The position numbers were made by a program, and so were the translations under genes. From SFHK01 sp045538305 (GTDB taxonomy: Bacteria; Bacillota; Clostridia; Christensenellales; Aristaeellaceae), in contig JAZSRC010000046.1 of assembly GCA_045538305.1 (NCBI GenBank), positions 1 to 64,000 of the forward strand: a DNA stretch of 64,000 nt, in the 5' to 3' direction. Below the pieces are notes generated by a model. That model was not told the DNA's origin and ran no database searches. It saw only the letters and a program-made list of their open reading frames with translations. Below are positions 50,246 through 59,226 of this stretch, one piece after another (within the stretch, counting starts at the first letter, position 1; every line of letters starts with the position of its first letter).

Positions 50246-50542
50246 ATGTTTAAGATGAATCTTCAGCTGTTCGCGCACAAGAAGGGAATGGGCTCTTCCC
50301 GCAATGGTCGTGCTAGCCATGCGCAGCGCCTTGGCACCAAGCGTGCGGACGGTCAGTTCGTGCTTGCAGGCAACATCCTCGTGCGTCAGCGCGGCACTCG
50401 CATTCATCCCGGCCTGAACGTGGGCATCGGCGACGACGATACCCTTTACGCGAAGATGGACGGCGTTGTGAAGTTCTAGCGCGTCGGCAAGGATCGCAAG
50501 CAGGTCAGCATTTATCCGAAGGCCGAAGTAGCCGCCGAATAA
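50246..50542 (+). pseudogene. rpmA: 50S ribosomal protein L27 with in-frame amber codon
   Basis: L27 reaches into the peptidyl transferase centre. The N-terminal leader FKMNLQLF precedes AHKKG, the cut site used by Prp in Firmicutes. The frame is interrupted by TAG at codon 78 (50477-50479), where L27 normally has Glu in the KFER block. After it the same frame continues with conserved L27 sequence (RVGKDRKQVSIYPKAE) to a TAA at 50540-50542, giving the normal total of 98 codons. A single G-to-T change explains it. If not a sequencing error, the product is either 77 residues or depends on readthrough; TAG followed by C is a leaky context. TAG ends other genes here (spoIIGA, VOC, cupin), so it is not generally reassigned. 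Confidence 0.85.
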
Positions 50543-50557
50543 TTATCTGACAAATAT

Positions 50558-50595
50558 CCCGCGCGGAGCAATAAACTCCGTCGCGGGTTTTTTAC
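50558..50595 (+). terminator. Terminator of rplU-prp-rpmA
   Basis: Stem CCCGCGCGGAG/CTCCGTCGCGGG followed by TTTTTT. Confidence 0.88.
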
Positions 50596-50599
50596 TATC

Positions 50600-51421
50600 A
50601 TGAATACTTATAAAAGAAACGAATCCATGAGTTGCTTTAACGCAGAGCTGACGCTTTATGAAAGCGCGCAAGTATTTCATTTCCGAAAGATTGACGGTAT
50701 CTATGCAGCCGTTGTTAATGGACGAATTCTGACGGAAGCAGATGAGGATGCATTTGCCAGGCATTATTTTGATCTTGACAGAGATTATCAATCTCTTTTG
50801 AATGAATGCGCAGGAAATGAAACTGTTGAAAAGGCCCTAAAAGCGCTGCCCGGAATGCGCGTACTGAATCAGCCTGCATGGGAAGCGCTTGTTGCATTTA
50901 TCCTTTCTGCCAACAATAATGTATCAAGAATCCGATCGCTGGTAAACGAATTATTGACGACATACGGAAAAAAATACGATTATTGCGGTGAGGCGCTGTA
51001 TGGCTTTCCGGAACCGGCCGTGCTTGCGAACCTTTCGGAAAGTGAGCTGAGGAGCAGGGTACGATGCGGATACCGCGCAAAATATCTGATTGAGACTGCA
51101 AAAATGATAGCCGATGGTTTTCCGCTTGAGGAATTATGGGCGACGCCGTATGAAATCGCGCGTAAGACGCTTATGCAGCTTCCGGGCGTTGGCGGGAAAG
51201 TAGCTGACTGCGTGCTCTTATTTGGCCTTGGGCATACCTGTGCGTTTCCCGTTGACATATGGGTGGCGAGGCTCATGGAGGACTGGTTTCACATATCCGT
51301 AAGCCGCGAAAAAATGCGGGATGAAGCCAGAAAACTGTTGGGCGAAAACTGCGGGCTGATTCAGCAGTCGCTATTTCATGCCGCGCGTACGGGACTAATC
51401 GAAATACAAAAAAAGGGATGA
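50600..51421 (+). CDS. 8-oxoguanine DNA glycosylase (OGG1-like)
   Basis: A 273-residue HhH-GPD glycosylase of the OGG1 type that removes 8-oxoguanine and nicks the strand. The helix-hairpin-helix (LMQLPGVGGKVADCVLLFGL) holds the catalytic Lys, and the Asp 19 residues later (FPVDIWVARL) is the general base, the spacing of human OGG1 (K249, D268). An N-terminal OGG_N-like domain is present. The start is uncertain: ATG 50600 directly follows a terminator, and ATG 50627 is the other choice; neither has a clear ribosome site. It heads a plus-strand run of eight close genes. Confidence 0.88.
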   Translation: MNTYKRNESMSCFNAELTLYESAQVFHFRKIDGIYAAVVNGRILTEADEDAFARHYFDLDRDYQSLLNECAGNETVEKALKALPGMRVLNQPAWEALVAFILSANNNVSRIRSLVNELLTTYGKKYDYCGEALYGFPEPAVLANLSESELRSRVRCGYRAKYLIETAKMIADGFPLEELWATPYEIARKTLMQLPGVGGKVADCVLLFGLGHTCAFPVDIWVARLMEDWFHISVSREKMRDEARKLLGENCGLIQQSLFHAARTGLIEIQKKG

Positions 51422-51425
51422 GCCT

Positions 51426-52130
51426 ATGATTGGCGTATATGTAAACTTCTTTGCCGTTATTCTTGGCGGTATCGCGGGCACGTTTATCAGAAACGGAATT
51501 CCAGAAAAAATGAAGCAAGCGATTTCAACAGGTATTGCGCTGTGCGTAATGGTGATCGGAATTGCGGGCGCAATCACGGTAAACGATCAGTTGATGATGA
51601 TTATCTGCATTGTCATCGGTACGGTTCTTGGAGAACTGATCGGGATCGAAAAAGGCATTGAGAAGCTTGGCGACTACGCGCAGAAAAAGTTTTCAGGCGG
51701 CAGCGGATTTGCCGAAGGGTTTGTCAGTGCAACGCTTCTTTTTTCCGTAGGCTCAATGGCGGTAGTCGGTTCGCTGGACGCCGGCTTATCAAATGATGGG
51801 AGTACCCTTCTTGCAAAATCCGCCCTTGACGGAGTATCCGCCATTATGTTTGCCTCCTCCTTTGGCGCAGGCGTAATACTGTCTGCGATTCCGATGACCT
51901 TATATCAGGGTGCTATAGCGCTTTTAGCAGTATGGGTGCGTCCGTATCTGAGCGATCTGGTTATTTCGGAAATGAAGGCTGTCGGCAGCGTGCTGATTAT
52001 GGCGCTGGGCTTTAATCTTCTGGGCATAATGGGAAATAAGAAAATCCGTGTTGCCAATATGCTTCCGGCTATGTTTCTTCCAATTCTATACCTTCCGGTG
52101 TATGAATGGATTATCGGTTTGATTAAGTGA
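51426..52130 (+). CDS. DUF554 membrane protein
   Basis: A 234-residue protein with about seven membrane helices and the DUF554 (YdfK-like) blocks VNFFAVILGGIAGTFIRNGIP, AVVGSLDAGLSNDGSTLLAKS and LDGVSAIMFASSFGAGV. The function of the family is unknown; a transport or small-solute role is assumed. It starts 4 bases after the glycosylase stop codon, so the two are co-expressed. Confidence 0.85.
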   Translation: MIGVYVNFFAVILGGIAGTFIRNGIPEKMKQAISTGIALCVMVIGIAGAITVNDQLMMIICIVIGTVLGELIGIEKGIEKLGDYAQKKFSGGSGFAEGFVSATLLFSVGSMAVVGSLDAGLSNDGSTLLAKSALDGVSAIMFASSFGAGVILSAIPMTLYQGAIALLAVWVRPYLSDLVISEMKAVGSVLIMALGFNLLGIMGNKKIRVANMLPAMFLPILYLPVYEWIIGLIK

Positions 52131-52138
52131 GGGTTACA

Positions 52139-53413
52139 ATGAAACTGATTCAAAAGCTCAGGCGGATTTATCTGATAGACGTGTTCTTTTCCCTGAAGGG
52201 AAACTCAAAGGCATGCATTTGGCTGGAGCCGCTCTGGGGCATTGCCTACAACCTGTATGTGCCGTATGTAGCTTTGTATATGAGTATGATCGGCCTGAAC
52301 GAATATGACATTGGCATTGTTACCAGCATATTCTACGCGTCGCAGGCGATAGCGTCTGTGTTCAGTGGCGTTATAACCGATAAGCTCGGACGAAGAAAAG
52401 CTACGTTGATTTTTGATACCTTATCCTGGAGCGTTCCCACTTTTCTGTGGATGCTTGCGCAGGATGCATACTGGTTCATGCTGGCAGCGATATTCAACGG
52501 CCTTTGGCGCATTACCGATAATTCATGGGGCCTTTTGCTGATTGAGGATGCAGACAGAGATAAAATCGCGCCTATGTATTCTTTAACCAGCGTTATGGGG
52601 CTGGTGGCTGCGTTTGTCGCTCCGCTTTCTGCGCTTGCGGTAGGCAGATACGGCGTGGTTCCTACGATGCGCTTTTTGTATGGCTTTACCTGCGTATCGA
52701 TGACGACGAAATTTGTGACGCTGTTTTTCCTTTCAAAAGAAACGGTGGTGGGTGTTCGCAGAATGGCTGTCACCAAAAACAAAAGCATTTTTGTTTCTTT
52801 ATGGGAGCTCAGGTTTATATTTGTGCGCATCATCCGTGAAAGGCGTATGCTTTTAACCATTGGAATTCTGGCGGCGTTTTCGCTTGCCAATGCGCTCAAC
52901 GATAATTATTTCGCGCTGTACCTTAATGAGCGACTGCTGATTCCGGAAAGTTATATGGCGGTTTTCACGATGATCAAGTCTATCGTTCGTCTGATCTGTA
53001 TGTTTGTGCTTGCAAGGTTTATTCAAACCGAAAAAATCATGCGCCCGATGACTTCGGCTTGGCTGATCTTTATGCTTGGACAGCTGATTATGCTTGTAAA
53101 TCCGGGCGGAATTGTTGCAATCCCGCTTACCTTTGTGCAGGTCGCCTTTGAAGCGTTTGCGCTTTCGATTCTGTATCCGATGACGTCGTCGCTTCTGTTC
53201 ATCAATGCGGATGTGGAGGAGCGCGCACGCATGAACGGGCTGGTGTTTGCCGTGATCGCGCTGACTACGGCGGTATTCCCGTTTATCGTTGGATACTTTG
53301 CAACGATAAATCTTCGGATTCCCTTTATTGTCAATGTATGTATTTTCACCGGTGCGATTGCGATGACGTATGCCATTTCAAAGCTTCCGCCCAAAAAGGA
53401 GTCTGAAGCGTGA
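52139..53413 (+). CDS. Major facilitator superfamily transporter
   Basis: A 424-residue MFS protein with 12 predicted helices. The loop between helices 2 and 3 has the MFS signature GVITDKLGRRKATL. The substrate is unknown. The start is ATG 52139 after GTGAGGG; a GTG at 52127 overlaps the previous stop codon. Its stop overlaps the queG start by 4 bases (GTGA). Confidence 0.85.
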   Translation: MKLIQKLRRIYLIDVFFSLKGNSKACIWLEPLWGIAYNLYVPYVALYMSMIGLNEYDIGIVTSIFYASQAIASVFSGVITDKLGRRKATLIFDTLSWSVPTFLWMLAQDAYWFMLAAIFNGLWRITDNSWGLLLIEDADRDKIAPMYSLTSVMGLVAAFVAPLSALAVGRYGVVPTMRFLYGFTCVSMTTKFVTLFFLSKETVVGVRRMAVTKNKSIFVSLWELRFIFVRIIRERRMLLTIGILAAFSLANALNDNYFALYLNERLLIPESYMAVFTMIKSIVRLICMFVLARFIQTEKIMRPMTSAWLIFMLGQLIMLVNPGGIVAIPLTFVQVAFEAFALSILYPMTSSLLFINADVEERARMNGLVFAVIALTTAVFPFIVGYFATINLRIPFIVNVCIFTGAIAMTYAISKLPPKKESEA

Positions 53414-54354
53414 CCAAAGAAAGGCTTATCGGGATTGCGGCTCAAAAGGGTTTTGACAAAGTATATGTACTTGCACCGACCAGAGCCGAAAGGTATCAGG
53501 TGAACGCCTATAATGAGGCGATCTATGACGATCCGGCGGAGATTCTCCCGGATGTAAAGAGCATGATTGTGCTGATTAAGGCCTATGCGCCCTTTGATAA
53601 AGCGGCGGAGGACGGAAACGGAGCGACAATATCTGCTTATTATCCTGCATCGCATAGCGCGTATCTCTCTGCAAGAGCGATTGCAGACGCCCTGCGCGAG
53701 GAAGGCTATCCGGCGGTTTCCAATGCGCAGATTGCCGTTAAGCCGCTTCTGATCAAGCATAGAATCGGTAAAAAGGGTGCGAATACCTTGGTAGCGATTC
53801 CGGAGTTTGGTTCGAGATTTCATGTTCAGGTGATACTGACAACCCTTGAGCTGGAAGCGGACAGGATCGGGATAGCGGAAGGCGATTTGGACTCGAATTG
53901 TATCAATTGCGGCGCATGTCTGGCAGCTTGTCCTACAGGCGCAATTATAAAGGGAGCATTTCTTCCCGATTTGTGTCTTAGGTCAATGGATGAAGGGAAA
54001 CTTGTGCCCGGCCCTATGCGCGCTCTTTTTGAAAACCGCCTGTTCGGATGCGATATCTGTCAGGATGTGTGCCCGAGAAACAATGGCAGAATTGTGCTGC
54101 CGATGCCTGAAGGCCTTGAAAGGGATTTGAGTCTTCCGCAGCTTTTATCGGGAAATCTTGGAGAGCTTTCCCTCTATATCGGCAGAAATTACGCAAGAAA
54201 AAGGCGAATTCGAATGAAGGCAGCTCTGGTTGCGGGAAATCTTAAGAGGCGCGATTGCCTGGATCTTTTGAAAGATATGGCTAAAGACGGAACGGATGAG
54301 GAAAAAATCCATGCCCGGTGGGCGATTGACAGAATAGAGGAGGATGAAGTGTGA
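53410..54354 (+). CDS. Epoxyqueuosine reductase-like QueG
   Basis: QueG reduces epoxyqueuosine in tRNA to queuosine using cobalamin and two 4Fe-4S clusters. The 314-residue protein has the DUF1730-type N-terminal half, then the ferredoxin region CINCGACLAACPTGAI and a second cysteine set FGCDICQDVCPRN, followed by a HEAT-like C-terminus. The family is broad and some members are not QueG; queA in the same window supports the call. The start is GTG 53410 after AAGGAG, within the MFS stop codon. Confidence 0.78.
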   Translation: MTKERLIGIAAQKGFDKVYVLAPTRAERYQVNAYNEAIYDDPAEILPDVKSMIVLIKAYAPFDKAAEDGNGATISAYYPASHSAYLSARAIADALREEGYPAVSNAQIAVKPLLIKHRIGKKGANTLVAIPEFGSRFHVQVILTTLELEADRIGIAEGDLDSNCINCGACLAACPTGAIIKGAFLPDLCLRSMDEGKLVPGPMRALFENRLFGCDICQDVCPRNNGRIVLPMPEGLERDLSLPQLLSGNLGELSLYIGRNYARKRRIRMKAALVAGNLKRRDCLDLLKDMAKDGTDEEKIHARWAIDRIEEDEV

Positions 54355-55172
54355 GAATTGGCGTAAGAGGACACGATTACGGCTGCGCGACGCCGGAGGT
54401 TATGGCTCAGCGCATAAGCGACGCGGGTTTTTGCTGCTTTCAGCTGGCGCTTCATAAAGCCATTGAGGGCATGAAACCGGAATACGGTCACCTGAGTCCC
54501 GGACTTTGCTACGATATTAAAAAGGCGTTTGACGCTAAAAACCTTGAAGTAGCCGTACTTGGCTGCTATATCGATCCGGCAAATCCCGATCCCGAAAAGC
54601 GCCTTTACGAGGTAAAGCGCTTCCGCGAGCAGATTGCCTATGCAAAGCAGCTCGGTTCCCATATCGTCGCTACCGAAACCAGCGGATATGAGGGCGACGA
54701 AGATGGGCGCCGGATACAGATGGAGCGATTAACGGACAGCGTTCTCAGAATGGTAGAGCAGGCCGAAAAATTCGGCGTGTTTGTCGGAATCGAGCCGGTT
54801 CTTAAGCATACGCTGAATACGCCGGAGGCAACGGGAAAGCTTCTTGATGCTGTTGCATGCGATAATATGCAGATTGTGCTTGACCCGATCAATCTGCTTT
54901 CGCCTCAAAATATTGACAGGCAGCATGAGATTATTGACGAATGCTTTGAGATATTTGGCGACAGAATCGTTGCGATTCATGCCAAGGATGTTATCATAGA
55001 CGAAAATGGTCGCTTTAAGCCCTGCGTGATTGGCGAAGGCCTTTTCGATCACGAGTATTTCTATAAAAAGCTCAATACATATAAACCCGGAATCAGCGTA
55101 TTGCGAGAGGAAGCGAAACCCGAAACCGCACACCTCGATATTCAGGCGCTTAAGAAGTTTACCGGCGTTTGA
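54351..55172 (+). CDS. TIM-barrel sugar isomerase/epimerase
   Basis: A 273-residue AP-endonuclease-2-like TIM barrel. Likely metal ligands are Glu in VGIEPVLKHT, Asp in IVLDPINLL, His in VAIHAKDVII and Glu in SVLREEAKP. The substrate is unknown, probably a keto sugar or sugar acid. The start is GTG 54351, overlapping the queG stop by 4 bases, with GAGGAGG upstream. It opens the catabolic part of the operon. Confidence 0.82.
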   Translation: MRIGVRGHDYGCATPEVMAQRISDAGFCCFQLALHKAIEGMKPEYGHLSPGLCYDIKKAFDAKNLEVAVLGCYIDPANPDPEKRLYEVKRFREQIAYAKQLGSHIVATETSGYEGDEDGRRIQMERLTDSVLRMVEQAEKFGVFVGIEPVLKHTLNTPEATGKLLDAVACDNMQIVLDPINLLSPQNIDRQHEIIDECFEIFGDRIVAIHAKDVIIDENGRFKPCVIGEGLFDHEYFYKKLNTYKPGISVLREEAKPETAHLDIQALKKFTGV

Positions 55173-55207
55173 CGGCCGTTTGATTTCATAGGAAAGGAAG
55201 TTCGTTT

Positions 55208-56179
55208 ATGAAAGCTTCCATTATGGCGAAGGATGCGCGCCTTATTGAACGAGTGTTCACTGAAAGACAGTTAAAGCAGATTTCTGACCTTTTGTCAGAG
55301 GATGTGCGCGTGATCGAATGCGATTATGCCGAGGGCGGCGACGAAGAATTCATCTTTTCCACCTGGGGCATGCCGAAGGTAAATCTTTCAGGATACCGGA
55401 ATCTGAAGGCAGTGTTTTATGCTGCGGGCTCTGTTCAGATCTTTGCCCGGGAAATGTTGGAAAACGGCATCCGTGTGTTTAGCGCTTGGCATGCAAACGC
55501 CGTGCCGGTAGCGGAAATGACATTTGCGCAGATCCTGCTTTCTATGAAGGGATACTTGCCCGTAATGCACGCATGCCGGAAAGATCGGGCGCGTTCATGG
55601 GAAATATTCTCAAACTATCCCGGAGGCTTTCGCACAAAGGTCGGCCTGTTGGGGCTTGGTGCAATCGGGAGCAGGGTGGCTGAAATGCTCAAGGGTACGG
55701 ACGCGGAGGTATATGCCTTCGATCCGTTTGCCGGTCCTGAGAAGGCCGAAAAGCTTCATGTCAGGCTTGCGTCGATGGAGGAAATTTTCAAATCCTGCGT
55801 TGTGATTTCAAACCACATTGCCAATCTCCCCGAAACGCAGGGAATCATCAAAAGGGAGCATCTGATGAGCATGCCTTCCTATTCAACATTTATCAATACC
55901 GGTCGTGGAGCGCAGCTGAGCGAGCAGGATTTATATGATGTGCTTTCGATGGATCCTACCAGAAGCGCGCTTCTGGATGTGGTTACCGATGAAAGACACT
56001 TTGAAAACTGTGTGCTGCGTTCGCTTCCGAACTGCTATTTCACGCCGCATATTGCCGGTACAGCCGGGCTTGAAACGGAACGAATGGGGCAGTATATGGT
56101 GGATTCGTTTTCCAGATTCCTGAAGCATGAACCGTCTCCGGATGAGGTTACGCTTACAATGCTTGAAACAATGGCTTGA
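55208..56179 (+). CDS. D-2-hydroxyacid dehydrogenase family protein
   Basis: A 323-residue NAD(P)-dependent dehydrogenase of the D-isomer 2-hydroxyacid family. The Rossmann motif is GLLGLGAIGS, the substrate Arg lies in NTGRGAQLSE, and the catalytic His in FTPHIAGTAG. It might reduce a 2-keto sugar acid. Placed between two TIM-barrel isomerases and before a glycosidase, it probably belongs to sugar breakdown. AAAGGAAG precedes the ATG. Confidence 0.85.
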   Translation: MKASIMAKDARLIERVFTERQLKQISDLLSEDVRVIECDYAEGGDEEFIFSTWGMPKVNLSGYRNLKAVFYAAGSVQIFAREMLENGIRVFSAWHANAVPVAEMTFAQILLSMKGYLPVMHACRKDRARSWEIFSNYPGGFRTKVGLLGLGAIGSRVAEMLKGTDAEVYAFDPFAGPEKAEKLHVRLASMEEIFKSCVVISNHIANLPETQGIIKREHLMSMPSYSTFINTGRGAQLSEQDLYDVLSMDPTRSALLDVVTDERHFENCVLRSLPNCYFTPHIAGTAGLETERMGQYMVDSFSRFLKHEPSPDEVTLTMLETMA

Positions 56180-56191
56180 GGAGGGATTTCT

Positions 56192-56965
56192 GTGAGAAAA
56201 CCCGGTCTTGTGTCGATAACTTTCAGAAACAAAACGCCGCATGAAATCATTTTGCTTATGAACAAGGCTCAGCTTTCCGCTGTAGAGTGGGGCGGCGATG
56301 TTCATGTGCCGCCCAAAGGCGGAAGAGCTGCCAATGTCAGACAAATGTCAAAAGATGCCGGGATTGATATCTGTTCCTATGGAAGCTATTTTCGACTGGG
56401 TCAGGGAACGGATGCATTCCGCTATGCGCTTGATGAGGCCAGTGAGCTAGGCGCTCCGGTGATTCGCATATGGGCGGGAAGCAAGCCGAGCGATACTCTA
56501 GGCGAAAGGGAAAGAGAAGCCCTTATCAACGAGCTTTTGACGATTTCGGCGCTTTCAAAGGTTCGTGGAATAGAAACGGCTTTGGAGTTCCATGGAAATA
56601 CGATGACCGATTCTATTACAAGTGCAGAAAAACTGCTTTTGGAAACGGACAAGGCGAAGGCGCAGCCGCTTTTTTACTGGCAGCCCAGATGGGATTGGAC
56701 GGAAGAAGCGCGGCTTGCATCGCTTAGTATGCTTGGCGATCGGCTAAGCCATATTCATGTATTCACCTGGAAGCATGAGAACGAAAAAATCATTCGCCTT
56801 CCGCTTTCGGATGGAGAAAAAATGTGGAAGCGTGTACTGTCCGAAAAGAAGAACGGATACGCGTTGATAGAGTTTGTCAGGGATGATTCGGATGAAAGCC
56901 TGATGGAGGATGCGAGAACACTGAATCATTGGCTGGAAAACACTGATACAGAAGGAGGGGTTTGA
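56192..56965 (+). CDS. Second TIM-barrel sugar isomerase/epimerase of the cluster
   Basis: A 257-residue TIM barrel of the same superfamily as its neighbour two genes upstream but clearly diverged (start GLVSITFRNKTPHEIILL). The Glu in AVEWGGDVHVP and in ALEFHGN and the His in LSHIHVFTW are likely active-site residues. The start is GTG 56192 after GGAGGG. Its stop shares a base with the start of the GH78 gene (TGATG). Confidence 0.75.
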   Translation: MRKPGLVSITFRNKTPHEIILLMNKAQLSAVEWGGDVHVPPKGGRAANVRQMSKDAGIDICSYGSYFRLGQGTDAFRYALDEASELGAPVIRIWAGSKPSDTLGEREREALINELLTISALSKVRGIETALEFHGNTMTDSITSAEKLLLETDKAKAQPLFYWQPRWDWTEEARLASLSMLGDRLSHIHVFTWKHENEKIIRLPLSDGEKMWKRVLSEKKNGYALIEFVRDDSDESLMEDARTLNHWLENTDTEGGV

Positions 56966-59157
56966 TGAAGCCGTTTGTTAATGCAAAGCCTGTATGGATC
57001 AATGAGTTTGATACGCCAAACCTGTATGCGGATTTTGTCGATGTCTTTATGTGCAAAGGCACGAACGCAAAAATCAGAATTGCTGCCGATTCTCATTATG
57101 CGCTGTATGTGAATGACAAATATGTATATGCGTCTCAGTATCCGGACGATATGCTTGAGCGCGTATATGACGAACTTGACATTTCGGAATATGTGAATAT
57201 CGGGGAAAACCGCCTTCATGTGGTAGGCTATTGCACGCTGACGGATTCCTCTGTGTACAAGCAGGGAAAACCCTATGTTATCTATGAAGTTTATGAAGGT
57301 GAAAGCAGCGTTGCGGCCAGCGGTACAAATACGCTGGCGCGCAAGAATCCCTTCTATAAAAGCGGAGAAGTGGATTTGATCACCGTTCAGCTGGGATATA
57401 CCTTTTCCTATGACAGCACAAAGCCGGAAGGGGAATACGTAAAAGCCATCCTGACCGGAGACGATTACTGCTTCATTCCGCGCCCGGTTAAGGCATGCGA
57501 AATGAAGGAACGCGAGACCACCAAGCTCGTTTCGCAGGGCGTGTTTGTATCGCCCGAAAAAGCCGACGTCATCGGCCAGCGCCTGCAATATTCCTATATG
57601 GCATACAGAGAGCGAATTGATATGGGCGAAACATCCGTCTATGCGCCCGATTTTCCAAATACAGCGGGCAGCGAATTCGCGATTTCCGGCGGCGACGGCA
57701 TGTACTTCATATTCGATATCGGACATAATGAAGTAGGTCTTCTGGATGTGGAATTCACTGTAGACGATGCGTGTTCGGTTCTGATCGGCTGGGGAGAGCA
57801 CTTGGATGATTTGCGAGTTCGCGCGCATGTCGGCCATAGAAACTTTGTGTCCGAATACATTGCCAAGCCCGGAAAGAACCACTTTTTCCATCCGCTCAGA
57901 AGAATCGGAGCAAGATATCTGCAGATTCATATTTGCGCAAATCGTGCAATAATCAACTATGCAGGCGTTCGCCCCATCGTTTATCCGCTTTCAAACGCAC
58001 CTGTTATGGAGCTTGGCGACGCGCTTAACCAGAAGATATATGATGTTTGTCTGCGTACGCTTGAAATGTGCATGCACGAGCATTATGAGGACTGTCCGTG
58101 GCGCGAGCAGGCGCTTTATGCAATGGACAGCCGCAATCAAATGCTGGCAGGCTATTATGCGTTTGGCGAATATGAGTTTGCAAAGGCTTCGCTCAGGCTT
58201 CTGGCCCGTACTATGCGTGAGGACGGCCTTCTGGAGCTTTGTGCGCCGGCCAAGGTGGTTGTAGACATTCCGTCGTTCTCCATGATGTATGTAGTCGCCC
58301 TGTGGGAATACCTTCTGTACTCAGGAGACGAAGCATTTGTAAGGGAGTATCTGCCGATTGCAAGGCGCATTACGTATACCGCGCTTGAGAAGGTTACAGA
58401 GGAAGGACTTGTGCCCAGGTATATGGGACAGGGCATGTGGAATTTCTACGAGTGGACGGATAATCTTGACGACCACCATCCGGATGGAACCGAAAAAACC
58501 GGCAATCGTTATGATGCGCCGCTTTCTGCGTTCCTGATTCTGTGCGTTACCCGCTTTTCGTGGATTTTGAAACACTTTGGAGAGACGGAAGAAGCGGAAA
58601 GACTGAATGCCTGCGCCGAAATGATGCGAAAGGCTGCCCATAAAGCGTTTTATGATCATGAAAACGCCCAGTATTATTCCTATGCGTATGGAGATCACAG
58701 GTGGGCGAAGGACGAGCTCACGCAGGCGCTGGCGGTATATGCAGGAATCTGTCCGGAGGATCAGGAAATGCGCGCCCTTTCCCGTCTGACGGACGGCAGC
58801 ATGACGCCGGTAACGCTTGCGTACTCCATCTTTAAGTTTGAAGCGCTCCTTAAGCACCCTGAAGCGTTCGGCAATTGGGTCAGGCGTGATATCGAAAGCC
58901 AGTGGGGTTCAATGCTGATGAGCGGCGGAACAAGTTTCTATGAAACGATGCTTGGCTGCAATGATTTTGATCGCGGCGGCAGCCTGTGCCATGGATGGTC
59001 CGCTGTTCCTGCATACCTCTACTTTGCATATGGCGTCGGAGAAACGCCAAAGAGCGTTGGCTGGAAGGAAAGCTGCGTCAAAAAGGCGGAAGGAATGCCG
59101 GAAATCCGCAGAGCGGTTGTTCAAAAATCGGACGGCACGCTTGTAAAACTGGTGTAA
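56965..59157 (+). CDS. GH78-like alpha-L-rhamnosidase family protein
   Basis: A 730-residue glycosidase with an N-terminal beta-sandwich region (to about 330) and an (alpha/alpha)6 barrel. The block EHYEDCPWREQALYAMDSRNQ-like stretch (catalytic Asp/Glu region of GH78) marks the family, with WNFYEWTDNL later as another active-site block. There is no signal peptide, so it acts on an imported oligosaccharide or glycoside. GAAGGAGGGG precedes the ATG. It is the last gene of the operon and is followed by a strong terminator. Confidence 0.82.
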   Translation: MKPFVNAKPVWINEFDTPNLYADFVDVFMCKGTNAKIRIAADSHYALYVNDKYVYASQYPDDMLERVYDELDISEYVNIGENRLHVVGYCTLTDSSVYKQGKPYVIYEVYEGESSVAASGTNTLARKNPFYKSGEVDLITVQLGYTFSYDSTKPEGEYVKAILTGDDYCFIPRPVKACEMKERETTKLVSQGVFVSPEKADVIGQRLQYSYMAYRERIDMGETSVYAPDFPNTAGSEFAISGGDGMYFIFDIGHNEVGLLDVEFTVDDACSVLIGWGEHLDDLRVRAHVGHRNFVSEYIAKPGKNHFFHPLRRIGARYLQIHICANRAIINYAGVRPIVYPLSNAPVMELGDALNQKIYDVCLRTLEMCMHEHYEDCPWREQALYAMDSRNQMLAGYYAFGEYEFAKASLRLLARTMREDGLLELCAPAKVVVDIPSFSMMYVVALWEYLLYSGDEAFVREYLPIARRITYTALEKVTEEGLVPRYMGQGMWNFYEWTDNLDDHHPDGTEKTGNRYDAPLSAFLILCVTRFSWILKHFGETEEAERLNACAEMMRKAAHKAFYDHENAQYYSYAYGDHRWAKDELTQALAVYAGICPEDQEMRALSRLTDGSMTPVTLAYSIFKFEALLKHPEAFGNWVRRDIESQWGSMLMSGGTSFYETMLGCNDFDRGGSLCHGWSAVPAYLYFAYGVGETPKSVGWKESCVKKAEGMPEIRRAVVQKSDGTLVKLV

Positions 59158-59172
59158 CCGGAATAAATCAGA

Positions 59173-59223
59173 AAAACGGGGCTTTTGCAGAAACAGAATC
59201 TGCATAAAGCCTCGTTTTTTTTG
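59173..59223. terminator. Bidirectional terminator between the GH78 and SNF2 genes
   Basis: A long stem (ACGGGGCTTTTGCAGA pairs with TCTGCATAAAGCCTCGT, two mismatches) with A-run and T-run flanks. It serves both convergent transcripts. Confidence 0.88.
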
Positions 59224-59226
59224 TAA

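Noticed and set aside
50477..50479. Genome-wide reassignment of TAG to an amino acid
   Set aside because: TAG is the stop of several intact genes in this window (ends at 1920, 4712, 5057, 34482), each with normal length for its family.
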